47,697 nt of DNA from Rhizobiaceae bacterium. GTDB lineage: Bacteria > Pseudomonadota > Alphaproteobacteria > Rhizobiales > Rhizobiaceae. Both the position numbers and the translations under genes were made by a program. Shown one piece after another: positions 31,540 to 40,583 of this stretch (position 1 is the stretch's first letter; each line of letters starts with the position of its first letter). The notes under the pieces are model-generated. The model did not search any database and was not told the origin of the DNA. It saw only the letters and a program-made list of their open reading frames with translations. The stretch is taken from positions 1 to 47,697 of the forward strand of contig JAMLJD010000028.1 in assembly GCA_023953775.1 (NCBI GenBank), written 5' to 3'.

Positions 31540-31573
31540 TTGACATTCCGTCGACTCTCAATCAATTGATTGA
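31540..31573 (+). promoter_or_regulatory. Promoter with palindromic operator for the tetR gene
   Basis: TTGACA (31540-31545) is a perfect -35. With a 16-bp spacer the -10 falls at TCAATT (31562-31567), inside the 16-bp palindrome TCAATCAATTGATTGA (31558-31573). The ATG is at 31577, so the transcript may be nearly leaderless. The palindrome is a natural site for autorepression. Confidence 0.5.
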
Positions 31574-31576
31574 TTG

Positions 31577-32206
31577 ATGAGCATTCCCTGCCCCGAACCA
31601 CTGACCGGCCGGCGTCGCGAGATCGCGGCGGCGGCTCGGTCGCTGGTCGCCGAACGCGGCTTCGAAGGTCTGCGCACGCGCGATATCGCCGATCGCGTCG
31701 GCATCAACATCGCGACGCTGCACTACCACGTACCGACGAAGGAGGCGCTCATCGAACTGCTCGCGCTGTCGATGCGCGACGACTTCATGGCGCAGAACAT
31801 CGCGCGGCCGCGCGAAGGCCGTCCGCCGGTGGAACGGCTGCGCATGGAACTGGACGATTTCCGTGAAACGCTCGAGACCGACTACGAACTGATGCTGGCG
31901 CTCGCCGAACTCATCGAGCGGGCGCGGCGCGACGAGAACGTCGCCGCGGCGATCCGGCCCATGCAGAAACACTGGCGCACTCAGATCGAGACGATCCTGG
32001 CCGAGGGCCGCGACGACGGCAGCTTCCGGACCGATCTCGACCCGGAAGCTGCCGCGATCATGGTGATCGGCACACTGACGACCTTTCCGCGCTTCGAAGG
32101 CCCCAATCCGAAGGCGTTCGACCGCATCGCAGCCGAACTGTGGCGCGCCATCATCAATCCCGGACGGGACGACCCGCCCGGTCCCCAGATCCTCCCCGGG
32201 ACTTAG
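31577..32206 (+). CDS. TetR/AcrR family transcriptional regulator
   Basis: 209 residues from ATG 31577. The N-terminal HTH is standard: REIAAAARSLVAERGFEGLRTRDIADRVGINIATLHYHVPTKEALI (about 15-60). The C-terminal ligand domain is all-helical. It sits five bases upstream of an MFS efflux gene in the same direction, so it most likely represses that pump and itself until a toxic ligand binds (inference from context). No Shine-Dalgarno is visible before the ATG, which agrees with a leaderless transcript. Confidence 0.9.
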   Translation: MSIPCPEPLTGRRREIAAAARSLVAERGFEGLRTRDIADRVGINIATLHYHVPTKEALIELLALSMRDDFMAQNIARPREGRPPVERLRMELDDFRETLETDYELMLALAELIERARRDENVAAAIRPMQKHWRTQIETILAEGRDDGSFRTDLDPEAAAIMVIGTLTTFPRFEGPNPKAFDRIAAELWRAIINPGRDDPPGPQILPGT

Positions 32207-32211
32207 ACACC

Positions 32212-33720
32212 ATGAACACCCCTCCCCAATCGGTCGACCAGATCGAGGCCCACCCGCAACGCTGGATCGGCCTTGCCGTGATCCTGATCGCGGCTTTCAT
32301 GAACCTTATCGACGTCACCATCGTCAACGTTGCCCTGCCCCGGCTCCAGGCCGGTTTCGGCGCCACGAGCAGCCAAATCGAATGGGTCGTCGCGGCCTAT
32401 GTCCTGGCGTTCGCGCTCGGCCTTCTGCCGTTCGGCCGCTTGGGCGACGCGGTCGGGCGCAAACGCATGTTCCTGATCGGGATCACCGCCTTCACCGTCT
32501 TTTCGGCGATATGCGGCATGGCGCCGAGCATGAACGCGCTGATCGTCGCGCGCATCTTCCAGGGCTTCGCCAGCGCGATGATGATGCCGCAGGTGCTGGC
32601 GATCGCGCAATTGATGTTCCCACCGCACGAGCGCGGCTTTGCATTCTCCTTTTTCGGGCTTTCCGCCGGGCTCGCCTCGGTCGCCGGGCCGCTGGTCGGC
32701 GGCCTGCTGATCAGCGCCGACCTGTGGGGGCTCGACTGGCGGCCGATCTTTCTCGTCAACATTCCGATCGGCATCTTCGCGATATTCGCCGGCCGGGCTC
32801 TGATCCCCGACTTGCCGAGCCACCCCGACCTGAAGCACGATATCGGCGGCATCGTGATCGCCGGCGTGTCGATCATGCTTCTGGTCTTTCCGCTGATCGA
32901 AGGCCACGCGCTGGACTGGCCGTGGTGGACCTTCGCGATGATCGCCGCCTCGTTCGTGGGCCTCGGCTGCTTCTATCTCCACGAACGCCACCAGGAGCGG
33001 CGTGGCGCCAGCGAATTGCTGCCGGTATCGCTCCTGCGCAACAGGAACTTCCTCATCGGCGTCGCGATGGCGACCCTGTTCTTTTCCGGCATGGCGGGGT
33101 TCTTCCTGATCCTTGCCGTCTTTCTCCAGACGGGCTTCGGGTTTTCGGCGCTCCAGTCCGGCCTGACCACCGTTCCCTTTCCGGTCGGCGTGCTCCTGGC
33201 GTCCCTCGTCACAGGGCGTCTCGGCGGCCGCTGGCCGCGCAGGCGCGTCGCGGTCGGATCGATCATCGTGGCGGGCGGCATGGCGTTCCTGAAGCTGCGC
33301 GTCGGCGAGGTCGGCGACGCCGTCGACCACTGGCAGTTCATGCCGCCGCTGCTGATCTCCGGCTTCGGCATGGGCATCGGCATCTCGTCGCTCTTCCAGA
33401 CGGTTCTCGCCAACGTGCCGCCGCGCGATGCCGGAGCCGGCGCAGGCGCGCTACAATCGTTCCAGCAGATCGGCAGCGCCCTTGGGATCGCCATCTCCGG
33501 ACAGATCTTCTTCACGCGGCTCGCCGAGATGTTCGCGACCGGCCACGCGCAGCATGCGGCTTTCGTTGCCGGCCTCGACGATGCGCTGATCTACGAAATC
33601 ACAGCATTCGCGGTGGTGGCGGTGATGGTGTTCCTGCTGTCGAAGCCGCAACCGGAAGAAGCCGGCGCCGGGCATGCGCAGCATGGCGGAGAGAAGCCGC
33701 CGGTGCCGGTGGAACTGTAG
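32212..33720 (+). CDS. MFS multidrug efflux transporter, DHA2 (EmrB/QacA) type
   Basis: 502 residues with about 14 membrane helices. Motif FMNLIDVTIVNVALPRL is the DHA2 motif D1; GRLGDAVGRKRM is MFS motif A; ARIFQGFASAMMMPQVLA and a motif C-like SAGLASVAGPLVGG follow. The C-terminus is a soluble His/Glu/Pro tail. It would export drugs or other toxic compounds with proton antiport. It follows the TetR gene by five bases (one operon). Substrate cannot be told. Confidence 0.92.
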   Translation: MNTPPQSVDQIEAHPQRWIGLAVILIAAFMNLIDVTIVNVALPRLQAGFGATSSQIEWVVAAYVLAFALGLLPFGRLGDAVGRKRMFLIGITAFTVFSAICGMAPSMNALIVARIFQGFASAMMMPQVLAIAQLMFPPHERGFAFSFFGLSAGLASVAGPLVGGLLISADLWGLDWRPIFLVNIPIGIFAIFAGRALIPDLPSHPDLKHDIGGIVIAGVSIMLLVFPLIEGHALDWPWWTFAMIAASFVGLGCFYLHERHQERRGASELLPVSLLRNRNFLIGVAMATLFFSGMAGFFLILAVFLQTGFGFSALQSGLTTVPFPVGVLLASLVTGRLGGRWPRRRVAVGSIIVAGGMAFLKLRVGEVGDAVDHWQFMPPLLISGFGMGIGISSLFQTVLANVPPRDAGAGAGALQSFQQIGSALGIAISGQIFFTRLAEMFATGHAQHAAFVAGLDDALIYEITAFAVVAVMVFLLSKPQPEEAGAGHAQHGGEKPPVPVEL

Positions 33721-33744
33721 ATAAGCGAACCGACGGTCCGTGGC

Positions 33745-34677
33745 CTAGTTGCGCGTGTAGCCGTTCGGATGTCCCGGGATGGCTTTCAGATAGGCGGCAA
33801 TCGCCTCGCGATCGGCGGCGGGAAGCAGGGCCATGTTCTTCTGCACCTCGACCATCGCGCCGCCAACGGAATCGAAGTCCGGCGTGAAGCCGGTTTCGAG
33901 GTAGTTGGCGATGTCGCCGGCGGACCAGCCGCCGAGCCCCTGCTCAGCCGGCGTGATGTTCGGCACGACGCCGTCGCCTTCGGCGGCCCTGGCGCCGGAG
34001 AGCCAGCGGTCGAGCTTCGGACCTCCCGAGAACAGCCGCGGCGTATGGCACTCGCCACAATGTCCCGGGCCCTCGACGAGGTATCGCCCCAGCACCAGCT
34101 GCTCGTTCGTCTCGTCGACAGCCACGACGGGCTCGTCGCGCATGTAGAGAAGCTTCCATGCGCCAACGCCGCGACGGATGTTGAACGGAAATGAAAGCCT
34201 GTGGCCGGGGGCGGCACCCGGAACCGCCGGCAGCGTCTTCAGGAATGCATGGAGATCAGCGATGTCGGCGGGCTTCATGCGTGCGTAGGACGTATAGGGA
34301 AATGCCGGGAAGTAGTGCCGGCCATCCGGCGAAACGCCCTTCATCATCGCGTTGACGAGATCGCCGGCCGACCAGTTGCCGATGCCGTCGGTCGCGTCCT
34401 GCGAAATGTTCGGCGCCACGAAGGTGCCGAACTCGGTCGCCAGTTCCACGCCGCCGCCGAGCCGAAGGCGATCGTCGCCTTCGGCCTTGGGAGCGGCATG
34501 GCATGACGTGCAGCCGCCGGCCCAGAAGATGCGCTCGCCCCTTTCGGCGTCGCCCTCCGGCAGGCCGGCGATAACGGATGCGTCGACAGTCTGCGGTGCG
34601 GTCACGAACCAGAAGGCAATGCCACCCAGGATGGCAAGCAGGACGAGGAGTCCGATGAGCCTCTTGATGAACCGCAT
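33745..34677 (-). CDS. Membrane-anchored diheme cytochrome c
   Basis: 310 residues. An N-terminal anchor (RLIGLLVLLAILGGIAFWFV) precedes two class I cytochrome c domains with C56-T-S-C-H60 and C207-G-E-C-H211. Methionine ligands are likely in the following loops. The layout (GWSAGDIANYLETGFTPDFD) resembles the cytochrome subunits of alcohol or sugar dehydrogenases and thiosulfate-type electron carriers, but no dehydrogenase gene is next door. It is 10 bp after the cytochrome c' gene and in the same direction: together a small electron-transfer or NO-stress unit. Confidence 0.88.
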   Translation of the reverse strand: MRFIKRLIGLLVLLAILGGIAFWFVTAPQTVDASVIAGLPEGDAERGERIFWAGGCTSCHAAPKAEGDDRLRLGGGVELATEFGTFVAPNISQDATDGIGNWSAGDLVNAMMKGVSPDGRHYFPAFPYTSYARMKPADIADLHAFLKTLPAVPGAAPGHRLSFPFNIRRGVGAWKLLYMRDEPVVAVDETNEQLVLGRYLVEGPGHCGECHTPRLFSGGPKLDRWLSGARAAEGDGVVPNITPAEQGLGGWSAGDIANYLETGFTPDFDSVGGAMVEVQKNMALLPAADREAIAAYLKAIPGHPNGYTRN

Positions 34678-34687
34678 CCGCCGATCG

Positions 34688-35128
34688 TCACCCCTTCTTC
34701 ACGCGGAAGGTCTGGTGGCACCCGCCGCAATTCGAAGCCACAGTACCGAACTGCGCGCGAAATGTCTCTACGTCCTGCGGGTCGGCTGCAACGGCCGCGG
34801 CAGTATCGGCCCGGAACTTCTCGATCGCAGCCATAAAGTCGTCCGGCTTCTCCCAGATCGCGGGGGCGGCGATCGTTTCGGCGCCCATGTCGCTGCCCTC
34901 GGGGAACAGCGTCGCGGGATCGAGCATCTCGGCGTTCTTCGCGAGCTGCTCGAGCGCGGTCTTCACCACGGCTGCGTCGAAGTCCTTCTCGCCCTTCGCG
35001 ATCGGCGCCAGGATGCCCATCTGCTGTCCGTTGGATTTCATCAACGCGATGCGATCCTCGATCGGGCCGGCCATGGCCGTGGTGGCCAAGATCGCGATGG
35101 CCGATGTTGCTGCTATCAGAATCCTCAT
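34688..35128 (-). CDS. Cytochrome c' / c-556 family protein
   Basis: 146 residues from ATG 35128 with GGAGG 6 nt upstream. Signal peptide about 1-20 (MRILIAATSAIAILATTAMA). The mature part is a four-helix bundle with the heme motif C134-G-G-C-H138 near the C-terminus, typical of cytochrome c' (PF01322). Such periplasmic proteins bind NO or carry electrons. Likely co-transcribed with the diheme cytochrome gene downstream. Confidence 0.9.
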   Translation of the reverse strand: MRILIAATSAIAILATTAMAGPIEDRIALMKSNGQQMGILAPIAKGEKDFDAAVVKTALEQLAKNAEMLDPATLFPEGSDMGAETIAAPAIWEKPDDFMAAIEKFRADTAAAVAADPQDVETFRAQFGTVASNCGGCHQTFRVKKG

Positions 35129-35249
35129 GAAAACCTCCGGTTGGACTGTGCGCGGGTCGCCGAACACGAACGGATTCCTACGTGGTAAAAATCCCCACGA
35201 CCTATTCACGCTTCCGTGAAGCCTCGATGACGACGACGTCCGCACCATG

Positions 35250-35276
35250 AAAAAAGCCCGGCGACGACGCCGGGCT
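35250..35276 (-). terminator. Rho-independent terminator after sodB (possibly bidirectional)
   Basis: AGCCCGGCG (35255-35263), loop ACGA, CGCCGGGCT (35268-35276). On the minus strand the stem is followed by TTTTTT, so it ends sodB transcription. On the plus strand only three T follow. Confidence 0.88.
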
Positions 35277-35298
35277 TTCTGTCTGGCCGCAGTCGGGC

Positions 35299-35895
35299 TC
35301 AGGCCTTTTCGTAGAGCTCCAGGACGTAGTCCCAGTTGATCAGGTTGTCGACGAAGGCCTCGAGATATTTCGGCCGCGCGTTGCGGTAGTCGATGTAGTA
35401 GGAGTGCTCCCACACATCGACGCCGAGCACCGGCGTCGCGCCGTGGACCAGCGGGTTCTCGCCGTTCGGCGTCTTCATGATCTCGAGCTTGCCGCCCTTG
35501 ACGGCGAGCCATGCCCAGCCGGAGCCGAACTGCGTCGTGCCGGCGTTGATGAAGTCGGAGCGGAATTTGTCGTAGCCGCCGAGATCGCTTTCGACGGCTT
35601 TCTCCAGCGCGCCCGGCAGCTTCTTGCCGCCGCCACCCTTCTTCATCCATTTCCAGAAATGGATGTGGTTGTAGTGCTGGCCGGCATTGTTGAAGAGGCC
35701 GGGATTCTTGCCGTAGGATTCCTTGACGATCTCCTCCAGCGACTTGTTCTCCATGCCCGCTTCGGCGGCAAGCTTGTTGCCGTTGTCGACATAGGCCTTG
35801 TGGTGCTTGTCGTGGTGATATTCCAGGGTTTCCTTCGACATGTAGGGCTGCAGCGCCTCATAGTCGTACGGCAGGTCCGGCAGTTCGAAAGCCAT
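35299..35895 (-). CDS. sodB: Superoxide dismutase, Fe/Mn family
   Basis: 198 residues. Metal ligands H27 (EYHHDKHH), H77 (HYNHIHFW), D160 and H164 (DVWEHSYYIDY). The active-site Gln at position 73 (NNAGQ) is the placement seen in iron-type enzymes, though cambialistic use is possible. Cytoplasmic (no signal); converts superoxide to peroxide and oxygen. Monocistronic with its own terminator. The cytochrome genes downstream are a separate unit. Confidence 0.95.
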   Translation of the reverse strand: MAFELPDLPYDYEALQPYMSKETLEYHHDKHHKAYVDNGNKLAAEAGMENKSLEEIVKESYGKNPGLFNNAGQHYNHIHFWKWMKKGGGGKKLPGALEKAVESDLGGYDKFRSDFINAGTTQFGSGWAWLAVKGGKLEIMKTPNGENPLVHGATPVLGVDVWEHSYYIDYRNARPKYLEAFVDNLINWDYVLELYEKA

Positions 35896-35998
35896 CGTGT
35901 CATCTCCCTCGTTGGATTGGTAATCGGCAAGTGCCGCTGGTGAACGGATAGCGGGTACGCCCGTGAGAGGAACGCGGGCCTCCGCAGCGGGTTCCTTC

Positions 35999-36135
35999 TA
36001 GACCATGTTCGCGAAAAGTGGATACCGGTTTTCGGACGGGACCATGGTCCACCTCGTCAATTTTCGATCATTTTGCGGCCCGAGGTGAATCCACCTCGCC
36101 GCGGAATGGTCTAAAGCAAAACGCATCGCGATTGA
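35999..36135. repeat. Rhizobial intergenic palindromic repeat mosaic
   Basis: GACCATG (36001-36007) pairs with CATGGTC (36043-36049), enclosing CGAAAA (36012-36017)/TTTTCG (36029-36034) around a GGATACCGG centre. A second hairpin is CGAGGTG (36081-36087), AATC, CACCTCG (36092-36098). The following TCTAAAGC...ATTGAAACGG tail is familiar from dispersed repeats in rhizobial genomes. Non-coding, between sodB and the aminotransferase gene. Confidence 0.5.
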
Positions 36136-36155
36136 AACGGTTCTGTCTCCGGCCG

Positions 36156-37022
36156 TCAGGAATGCGCCCATTCCCAATAAAGATCGCGAGCCTTCTTCGC
36201 CACCGGTCCCGGCTGGAGGTCACGATCCTCGATACGGGTCACGGGCACGATCTTGGAGTGGTTTCCGGTCGAGAATATCTCGTCGGCGGACATAAAGTCC
36301 TCCACCGACAGCGTCTTTTCCACCACCTCCTGCCCGGCATCGCGCAACAGGCCGATCGCCCTCGACCGGGTGATTCCGCTCAGGAAGGTTCCGTTCGTCA
36401 CCGGCGTATAGGTCACGCCGTCCCGGACCATGAAGACGTTCGAGGTGGCCGTCTCGGCGACGTTGCCCAGCATGTCGCGCACCAGCGCGTTGTCGAACCC
36501 GCGACCGCGCGCCTCCATGATGGCGCGGCCGTTATTCGGGTAGAGGCAGCCTGACTTGGCGTTGGTCGGCATCGTTTCGAGCGACGGGCGGCGGAATGGA
36601 GAAACCGTCACCGAGAAACCGCTCGGCGGCAGCATCGGCGCCTCGTAGAGGCACAGGCAGAACCGAGTCGAGTCGGGATCGGCCGGCACGCCCATGAAGC
36701 CGCCATGTTCGGCCCAGTACATCGGACGGACATAGATCGCTGTGTTGCCATCGAACTTCTTCACGCCGTCCCAGGCGAGCCCGACGATCTCCTCGGGCTT
36801 CATGGTCGGATTCAGCCCCAGCGCACGCGCCGAACTGTTGACGCGCGCAGCGTGCAGGTCGAGATCCGGCGCGACATCCTCGAACCATCGCGCGCCATCG
36901 AAGACACTGGATCCGAGCCACATCACGTGGCTACGCGGCCCGACGAGGGGGACGTTGCCCTCGTGCCAGTCGCCGTCGACGAATGTCCAGGTGAGGCTTT
37001 GCGCGGCGGTTGACACTGTCAT
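36156..37022 (-). CDS. ilvE: Branched-chain-amino-acid aminotransferase-type enzyme (class IV PLP)
   Basis: 288 residues. PLP lysine K156 in NAKSGCLYPNNGRAI, GSSVFDGARWFE near the N-terminus, and NVAETATSNVF (187-197), all class IV aminotransferase motifs. By overall pattern it is an IlvE-type enzyme exchanging amino groups between Leu/Ile/Val and 2-oxoglutarate; a D-amino-acid or aryl specificity cannot be excluded. Cytoplasmic. Divergent from the haloacid dehalogenase gene. Symbol is by family only. Confidence 0.82.
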   Translation of the reverse strand: MTVSTAAQSLTWTFVDGDWHEGNVPLVGPRSHVMWLGSSVFDGARWFEDVAPDLDLHAARVNSSARALGLNPTMKPEEIVGLAWDGVKKFDGNTAIYVRPMYWAEHGGFMGVPADPDSTRFCLCLYEAPMLPPSGFSVTVSPFRRPSLETMPTNAKSGCLYPNNGRAIMEARGRGFDNALVRDMLGNVAETATSNVFMVRDGVTYTPVTNGTFLSGITRSRAIGLLRDAGQEVVEKTLSVEDFMSADEIFSTGNHSKIVPVTRIEDRDLQPGPVAKKARDLYWEWAHS

Positions 37023-37162
37023 CTGAAAAATCCCGATCTGATTGATGCGACATGGAAGCGGCTATGGATAAAGCCGTCAATCATGGCGTCAAAGGAAATG
37101 ATCGGTCCAGCATGCAATCAGCGACCGTTGCCTTTGCCTCGCGCGCTCGTTACGAGTCGGCC

Positions 37163-37825
37163 ATGCGCTATTCCGCTTTCGTTTTCGACGCCTACGGAAC
37201 CCTGTTCGACGTCCATGCGGCGGTTCGCCGGCACGCCGCCGACATCGGCCCGGACGGCCAGGCGCTCTCCGAGATCTGGCGGGCGAAGCAGCTCGAATAT
37301 TCGTGGATCTACACGCTGATGGGCTCCTATGCGGACTTCTGGGCGCTGACCGAGGACGCGCTCGATTTCGCGTTCAAGAAGGTGCCGAGCGCAAATCCCG
37401 AACTGCGCCAGAAGCTGCTCGACGCCTATTTCCATCTCGACTGCTACCCGGAAGTGCCCGCGGTGCTGAAATCGCTGAAGGCGGAAGGCGCGCGGCTGGC
37501 GATCCTGTCGAACGGTTCGCCGAAGATGCTCGAAGCCGCGGTCAAGTCGGCCGCGCTGGACGGTATCTTCGACGAGATCTTCTCGGTCGACGCGATCAGG
37601 AAGTTCAAGACCGACCAGGATGTCTACGACCTGGTGACCACGGCGTGGCGGCTTTATCCCGATGCCGTGTCGTTCCAGTCCTCGAACCGCTGGGACATCG
37701 CGGGTGCACGGAAATTCGGGTTCCGCACCGTGTGGATCAACCGCGCCGGAAATCCTGACGAATACGCCGATTTCGCGCCCGACCTGATCCTGCCGTCGCT
37801 GAACAGCCTGGTCACCGCAATGTGA
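37163..37825 (+). CDS. Haloacid dehalogenase, type II (HAD superfamily)
   Basis: 220 residues from ATG 37163 (MRYSAFVFDAYGTLFD); the frame opens at 37052 but that part looks non-coding. Nucleophile D9 in FDAYGTLFDV, then AILSNGSPKML (Ser/Thr motif), KFKTDQDVYDL (Lys motif) and FQSSNRWDIAGARKFG, which is the characteristic S-x-N-x-W-D of L-2-haloacid dehalogenases. It hydrolyses the C-halogen bond of short 2-haloacids, or acts on a related natural substrate. Full length. Confidence 0.88.
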   Translation: MRYSAFVFDAYGTLFDVHAAVRRHAADIGPDGQALSEIWRAKQLEYSWIYTLMGSYADFWALTEDALDFAFKKVPSANPELRQKLLDAYFHLDCYPEVPAVLKSLKAEGARLAILSNGSPKMLEAAVKSAALDGIFDEIFSVDAIRKFKTDQDVYDLVTTAWRLYPDAVSFQSSNRWDIAGARKFGFRTVWINRAGNPDEYADFAPDLILPSLNSLVTAM

Positions 37826-38003
37826 TCCGACGTTGATTGATAAAGCTGTGGCGTGCGGGCAACAGTCGTGGCCGCGCCACGCGTTAGCCTTTTGTTTTCC
37901 ACCTTCCGGCCTAAATCCAAGCGTCTACCGGCCACGCTTTCGTTCGATCCACGGACGCGAGCGCTCATCCGAACAACCATCATTGCCGAAAGCCAGACTT
38001 GTC

Positions 38004-38705
38004 ATGCCCGCATTCGCCGAACCCAGACCCCTCTTCTCGCGCCGCCAGGTGCTGGCGGCCGCCTCGACGGCAACGGCGGCCGGCCTGCTTTCGGCATGCA
38101 CGTCCATTCCCCGCGAGGAACCCAAGGACAAGCAGCCGCGGCCCGACCCCGCGACGGCCTTCTATCGCGAGATGTACGGGTCGGTCGTCGATGAAGGCTA
38201 CGTGATCCCGGCAATTCCCATCGAGAAGGTCAATCCGCGCTTCTATCGCCAGGAGGTCGACGATCCGACCGGCGAGCGGCCCGGCACGGTGGTCGTCGAC
38301 ACCAGCAGCCACTTTCTCTACCTGGTACGCGAGAACCGGCGCGCGATGCGCTACGGCGTCGGCCTTGGCCGTGCCGGCTTCGAATGGTCCGGCCGCGCGA
38401 TCATCCAGTGGAAGCGGACATGGCCGACCTGGACGCCACCCGCCGAAATGATCGCCAGACAGCCGGAGCTGGAGAAGTACAGCGCCGAGAATGGTGGCAT
38501 GCCGCCCGGCCTCGACAACCCGCTCGGTGCGCGCGCGCTCTATATCTTCCAGGATGGTGAGGACACGCTCTACCGCCTGCACGGTTCGCCCGAATGGTAC
38601 TCGATCGGAAAGTCGGTCTCGTCGGGATGCGTCCGGCTGATGAACCAGGACATCATCGACCTCTACGCCCGGGTGCCGAACAAGACGCCGATCGTAGTCA
38701 AGTAA
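38004..38705 (+). CDS. L,D-transpeptidase lipoprotein (YkuD/ErfK family)
   Basis: 233 residues from ATG 38004. The N-terminus combines a twin-arginine pattern (SRRQVLAAAS) with a lipobox LLSAC (C32), so it is probably a TAT-exported lipoprotein. The YkuD domain (about 95-233) has H193 in RLHGSPEW and S207-G-C209-V-R211, the catalytic motif. It would form 3-3 crosslinks in peptidoglycan or attach proteins to it. Alternative upstream starts back to 37833 lack a signal and are rejected. Confidence 0.9.
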   Translation: MPAFAEPRPLFSRRQVLAAASTATAAGLLSACTSIPREEPKDKQPRPDPATAFYREMYGSVVDEGYVIPAIPIEKVNPRFYRQEVDDPTGERPGTVVVDTSSHFLYLVRENRRAMRYGVGLGRAGFEWSGRAIIQWKRTWPTWTPPAEMIARQPELEKYSAENGGMPPGLDNPLGARALYIFQDGEDTLYRLHGSPEWYSIGKSVSSGCVRLMNQDIIDLYARVPNKTPIVVK

Positions 38706-38730
38706 AGCCCCAGAAACGTGGCGCGGCGGC

Positions 38731-40287
38731 TCAGAAGCCTTTCTTGAGGCTTCCGAGTATGCCGCGCACCAGCGCGCGTCCGACCGAGGTACCGACCGAA
38801 CGCACGACCGATTTGATCGCGGCTTCGGTCACGCTCTGGCGGTTCGACGTTCTCCTGCGCGTCTTGCCGGAGCGCGAGTCCGAACCGCCGCCCCCGAAAT
38901 CCGGGAACGTCCAGCCTGTGCGGTTGCTTTCGGCCTCTTCCTGCTCTTCGCGACGCTTGGCCTCTTCCTCGGCCTTCGCTGCCTCGACGGCCTTTTTCTG
39001 CAGGATCTCGTAGGCCGATTCCGCATCCACGGCCGTGTCGTACTGGCCGGCCACCGGGCTCATCGCGACCAGCTTGGCGCGTTCGGCGTCGGTGATCGGG
39101 CCCATGCGGCCGGCCGGAGGCCTGATCAGGGTTCGCTGCACCATCGACGGCACGCCCTTTGCTTCGAGCGTCGACACAAGAGCCTCGCCGACGCCGAGCT
39201 GGGTGATCGCTTCGGCGCAGTCGAATTCGGGATTCGGCCGGAACGTATCGGCCGCCGTCTTCACCGCCTTCTGCTCGCGTGGCGTATAGGCGCGCAAGGC
39301 ATGCTGGATTCTGTTGCCGAGCTGGGAAAGCACCGTCTCGGGCACATCGAGCGGGTTCTGCGTCACGAAATAGACGCCCACGCCTTTCGAGCGGATGAGG
39401 CGAACGACCTGCTCGACGCGCTCGATCAGGGCGCGCGGCGCTTCGTCGAACAGAAGATGCGCCTCGTCGAAGAAGAAGACGAGCCTCGGCCGATCCGGAT
39501 CACCGACTTCCGGCAACTCCTCGAACAGCTCCGACAGGAGCCACAGCAGGAAGGTCGCATAGAGTCTGGGGCTGGTCATCAGCTTGTCGGCAGCGAGGAC
39601 GTTTATGGCGCCCCGGCCATCGCGGGTCGTGCGCATGATGTCGGCGATCTTCAGCGCCGGCTCGCCGAAGAAATGGGTGCCGCCCTGCTGCTCGAGCACC
39701 AGGAGTGACCGCTGGATGGCGCCAACCGACTGCTTGCTGACATTGCCGTAGCGTGCGCCGATCTCGGACGCCCGCTCCGCCATGTTGGCGAGCATCGCCT
39801 GCAGGTCCTTCATGTCGAGCAGCGCGAGGCCTTCTTCGTCGGCGATGCGGAAGGCGATGTTCATCACCCCTTCCTGGGCGTCGGACAGGTCCATGAGCCG
39901 CGACAGAAGCAGCGGGCCCATCTCGGTGATCGTGGTGCGGATCGAATGCCCCTGCTCGCCGAACAGGTCCCAGAAGATGACTGGGAACTCCTGGAATTCG
40001 TAGGGATCCAGCTTGATCGTCTCGGCGCGCTTGAGCAGGAAGTCCTTTGCCTCGCCGATCATCGAGATGCCCGACAGGTCGCCCTTGATGTCGGCGCAGA
40101 ACACCGGGACGCCGGCATTCGAGAAACCTTCGGCGAGGATCTGCAGCGTCACCGTCTTGCCTGTACCGGTAGCGCCGGTGACAAGGCCGTGACGATTTGC
40201 GTATTTCAGCAGAAGCGTTTCCGGACGCTGGTAGGTATCGTCGGGATGGCGGCTTGCGCCAAGAAAGATGCTGTCGTTGTCGGCCAT
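38731..40287 (-). CDS. DUF853 HerA-like ATPase (YjgR family)
   Basis: 518 residues from ATG 40287 (MADNDSIFLGASRHPDD). Walker A GATGTGKT (38-45) and Walker B LVFFFDEAHLL (269-279) define a HerA/FtsK-like RecA-fold ATPase; the family is annotated as helicase HerA-like. The C-terminal region has a charged coiled coil (AVEAAKAEEEAKRREEQEE) and a Ser/Arg-rich linker. Its cellular job is not well established. Single gene, divergent from the methylmalonyl-CoA mutase operon. Confidence 0.9.
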   Translation of the reverse strand: MADNDSIFLGASRHPDDTYQRPETLLLKYANRHGLVTGATGTGKTVTLQILAEGFSNAGVPVFCADIKGDLSGISMIGEAKDFLLKRAETIKLDPYEFQEFPVIFWDLFGEQGHSIRTTITEMGPLLLSRLMDLSDAQEGVMNIAFRIADEEGLALLDMKDLQAMLANMAERASEIGARYGNVSKQSVGAIQRSLLVLEQQGGTHFFGEPALKIADIMRTTRDGRGAINVLAADKLMTSPRLYATFLLWLLSELFEELPEVGDPDRPRLVFFFDEAHLLFDEAPRALIERVEQVVRLIRSKGVGVYFVTQNPLDVPETVLSQLGNRIQHALRAYTPREQKAVKTAADTFRPNPEFDCAEAITQLGVGEALVSTLEAKGVPSMVQRTLIRPPAGRMGPITDAERAKLVAMSPVAGQYDTAVDAESAYEILQKKAVEAAKAEEEAKRREEQEEAESNRTGWTFPDFGGGGSDSRSGKTRRRTSNRQSVTEAAIKSVVRSVGTSVGRALVRGILGSLKKGF

Positions 40288-40583
40288 GATGTATCCGCCC
40301 GGCAGGTATCGTGTTTCTTCGCGGGCTTCACCCGGTCTCGCCCCGGTATAGTCACCCCCTCGCCGCACCTCAACGGAAATGATCGCCACGCGCCCGTCTG
40401 TGGCCTATTTCCCGCACAGCGAAAGCAATGCGCGTTTGCATGCCGGATCGGTCGGAATGCCCTTGCATGACGACGCATTCTTCGGTTTACCAACCTGCGA
40501 GAGAGGTTGGGAGGCCGCCGTTGCGTTCAGACCGCGCCACGCGCCACCCGAGCAGCACCGGCAGGCGTCGCCGGGGAGGTGGA
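40288..40583. other. Divergent intergenic region upstream of the mutase operon
   Basis: About 296 bp serving as promoter region for the DUF853 ATPase and mutA. It holds a 7-bp hairpin CCAACCT (40490-40496)/AGGTTGG (40504-40510). I looked for a cobalamin riboswitch because the downstream enzyme uses B12 and found no B12 box. No gene is supported. Confidence 0.45.

Noticed and set aside
40288..40583. Cobalamin riboswitch upstream of the B12-dependent mutase
   Set aside because: No B12 box or typical multi-stem core is present in the leader.
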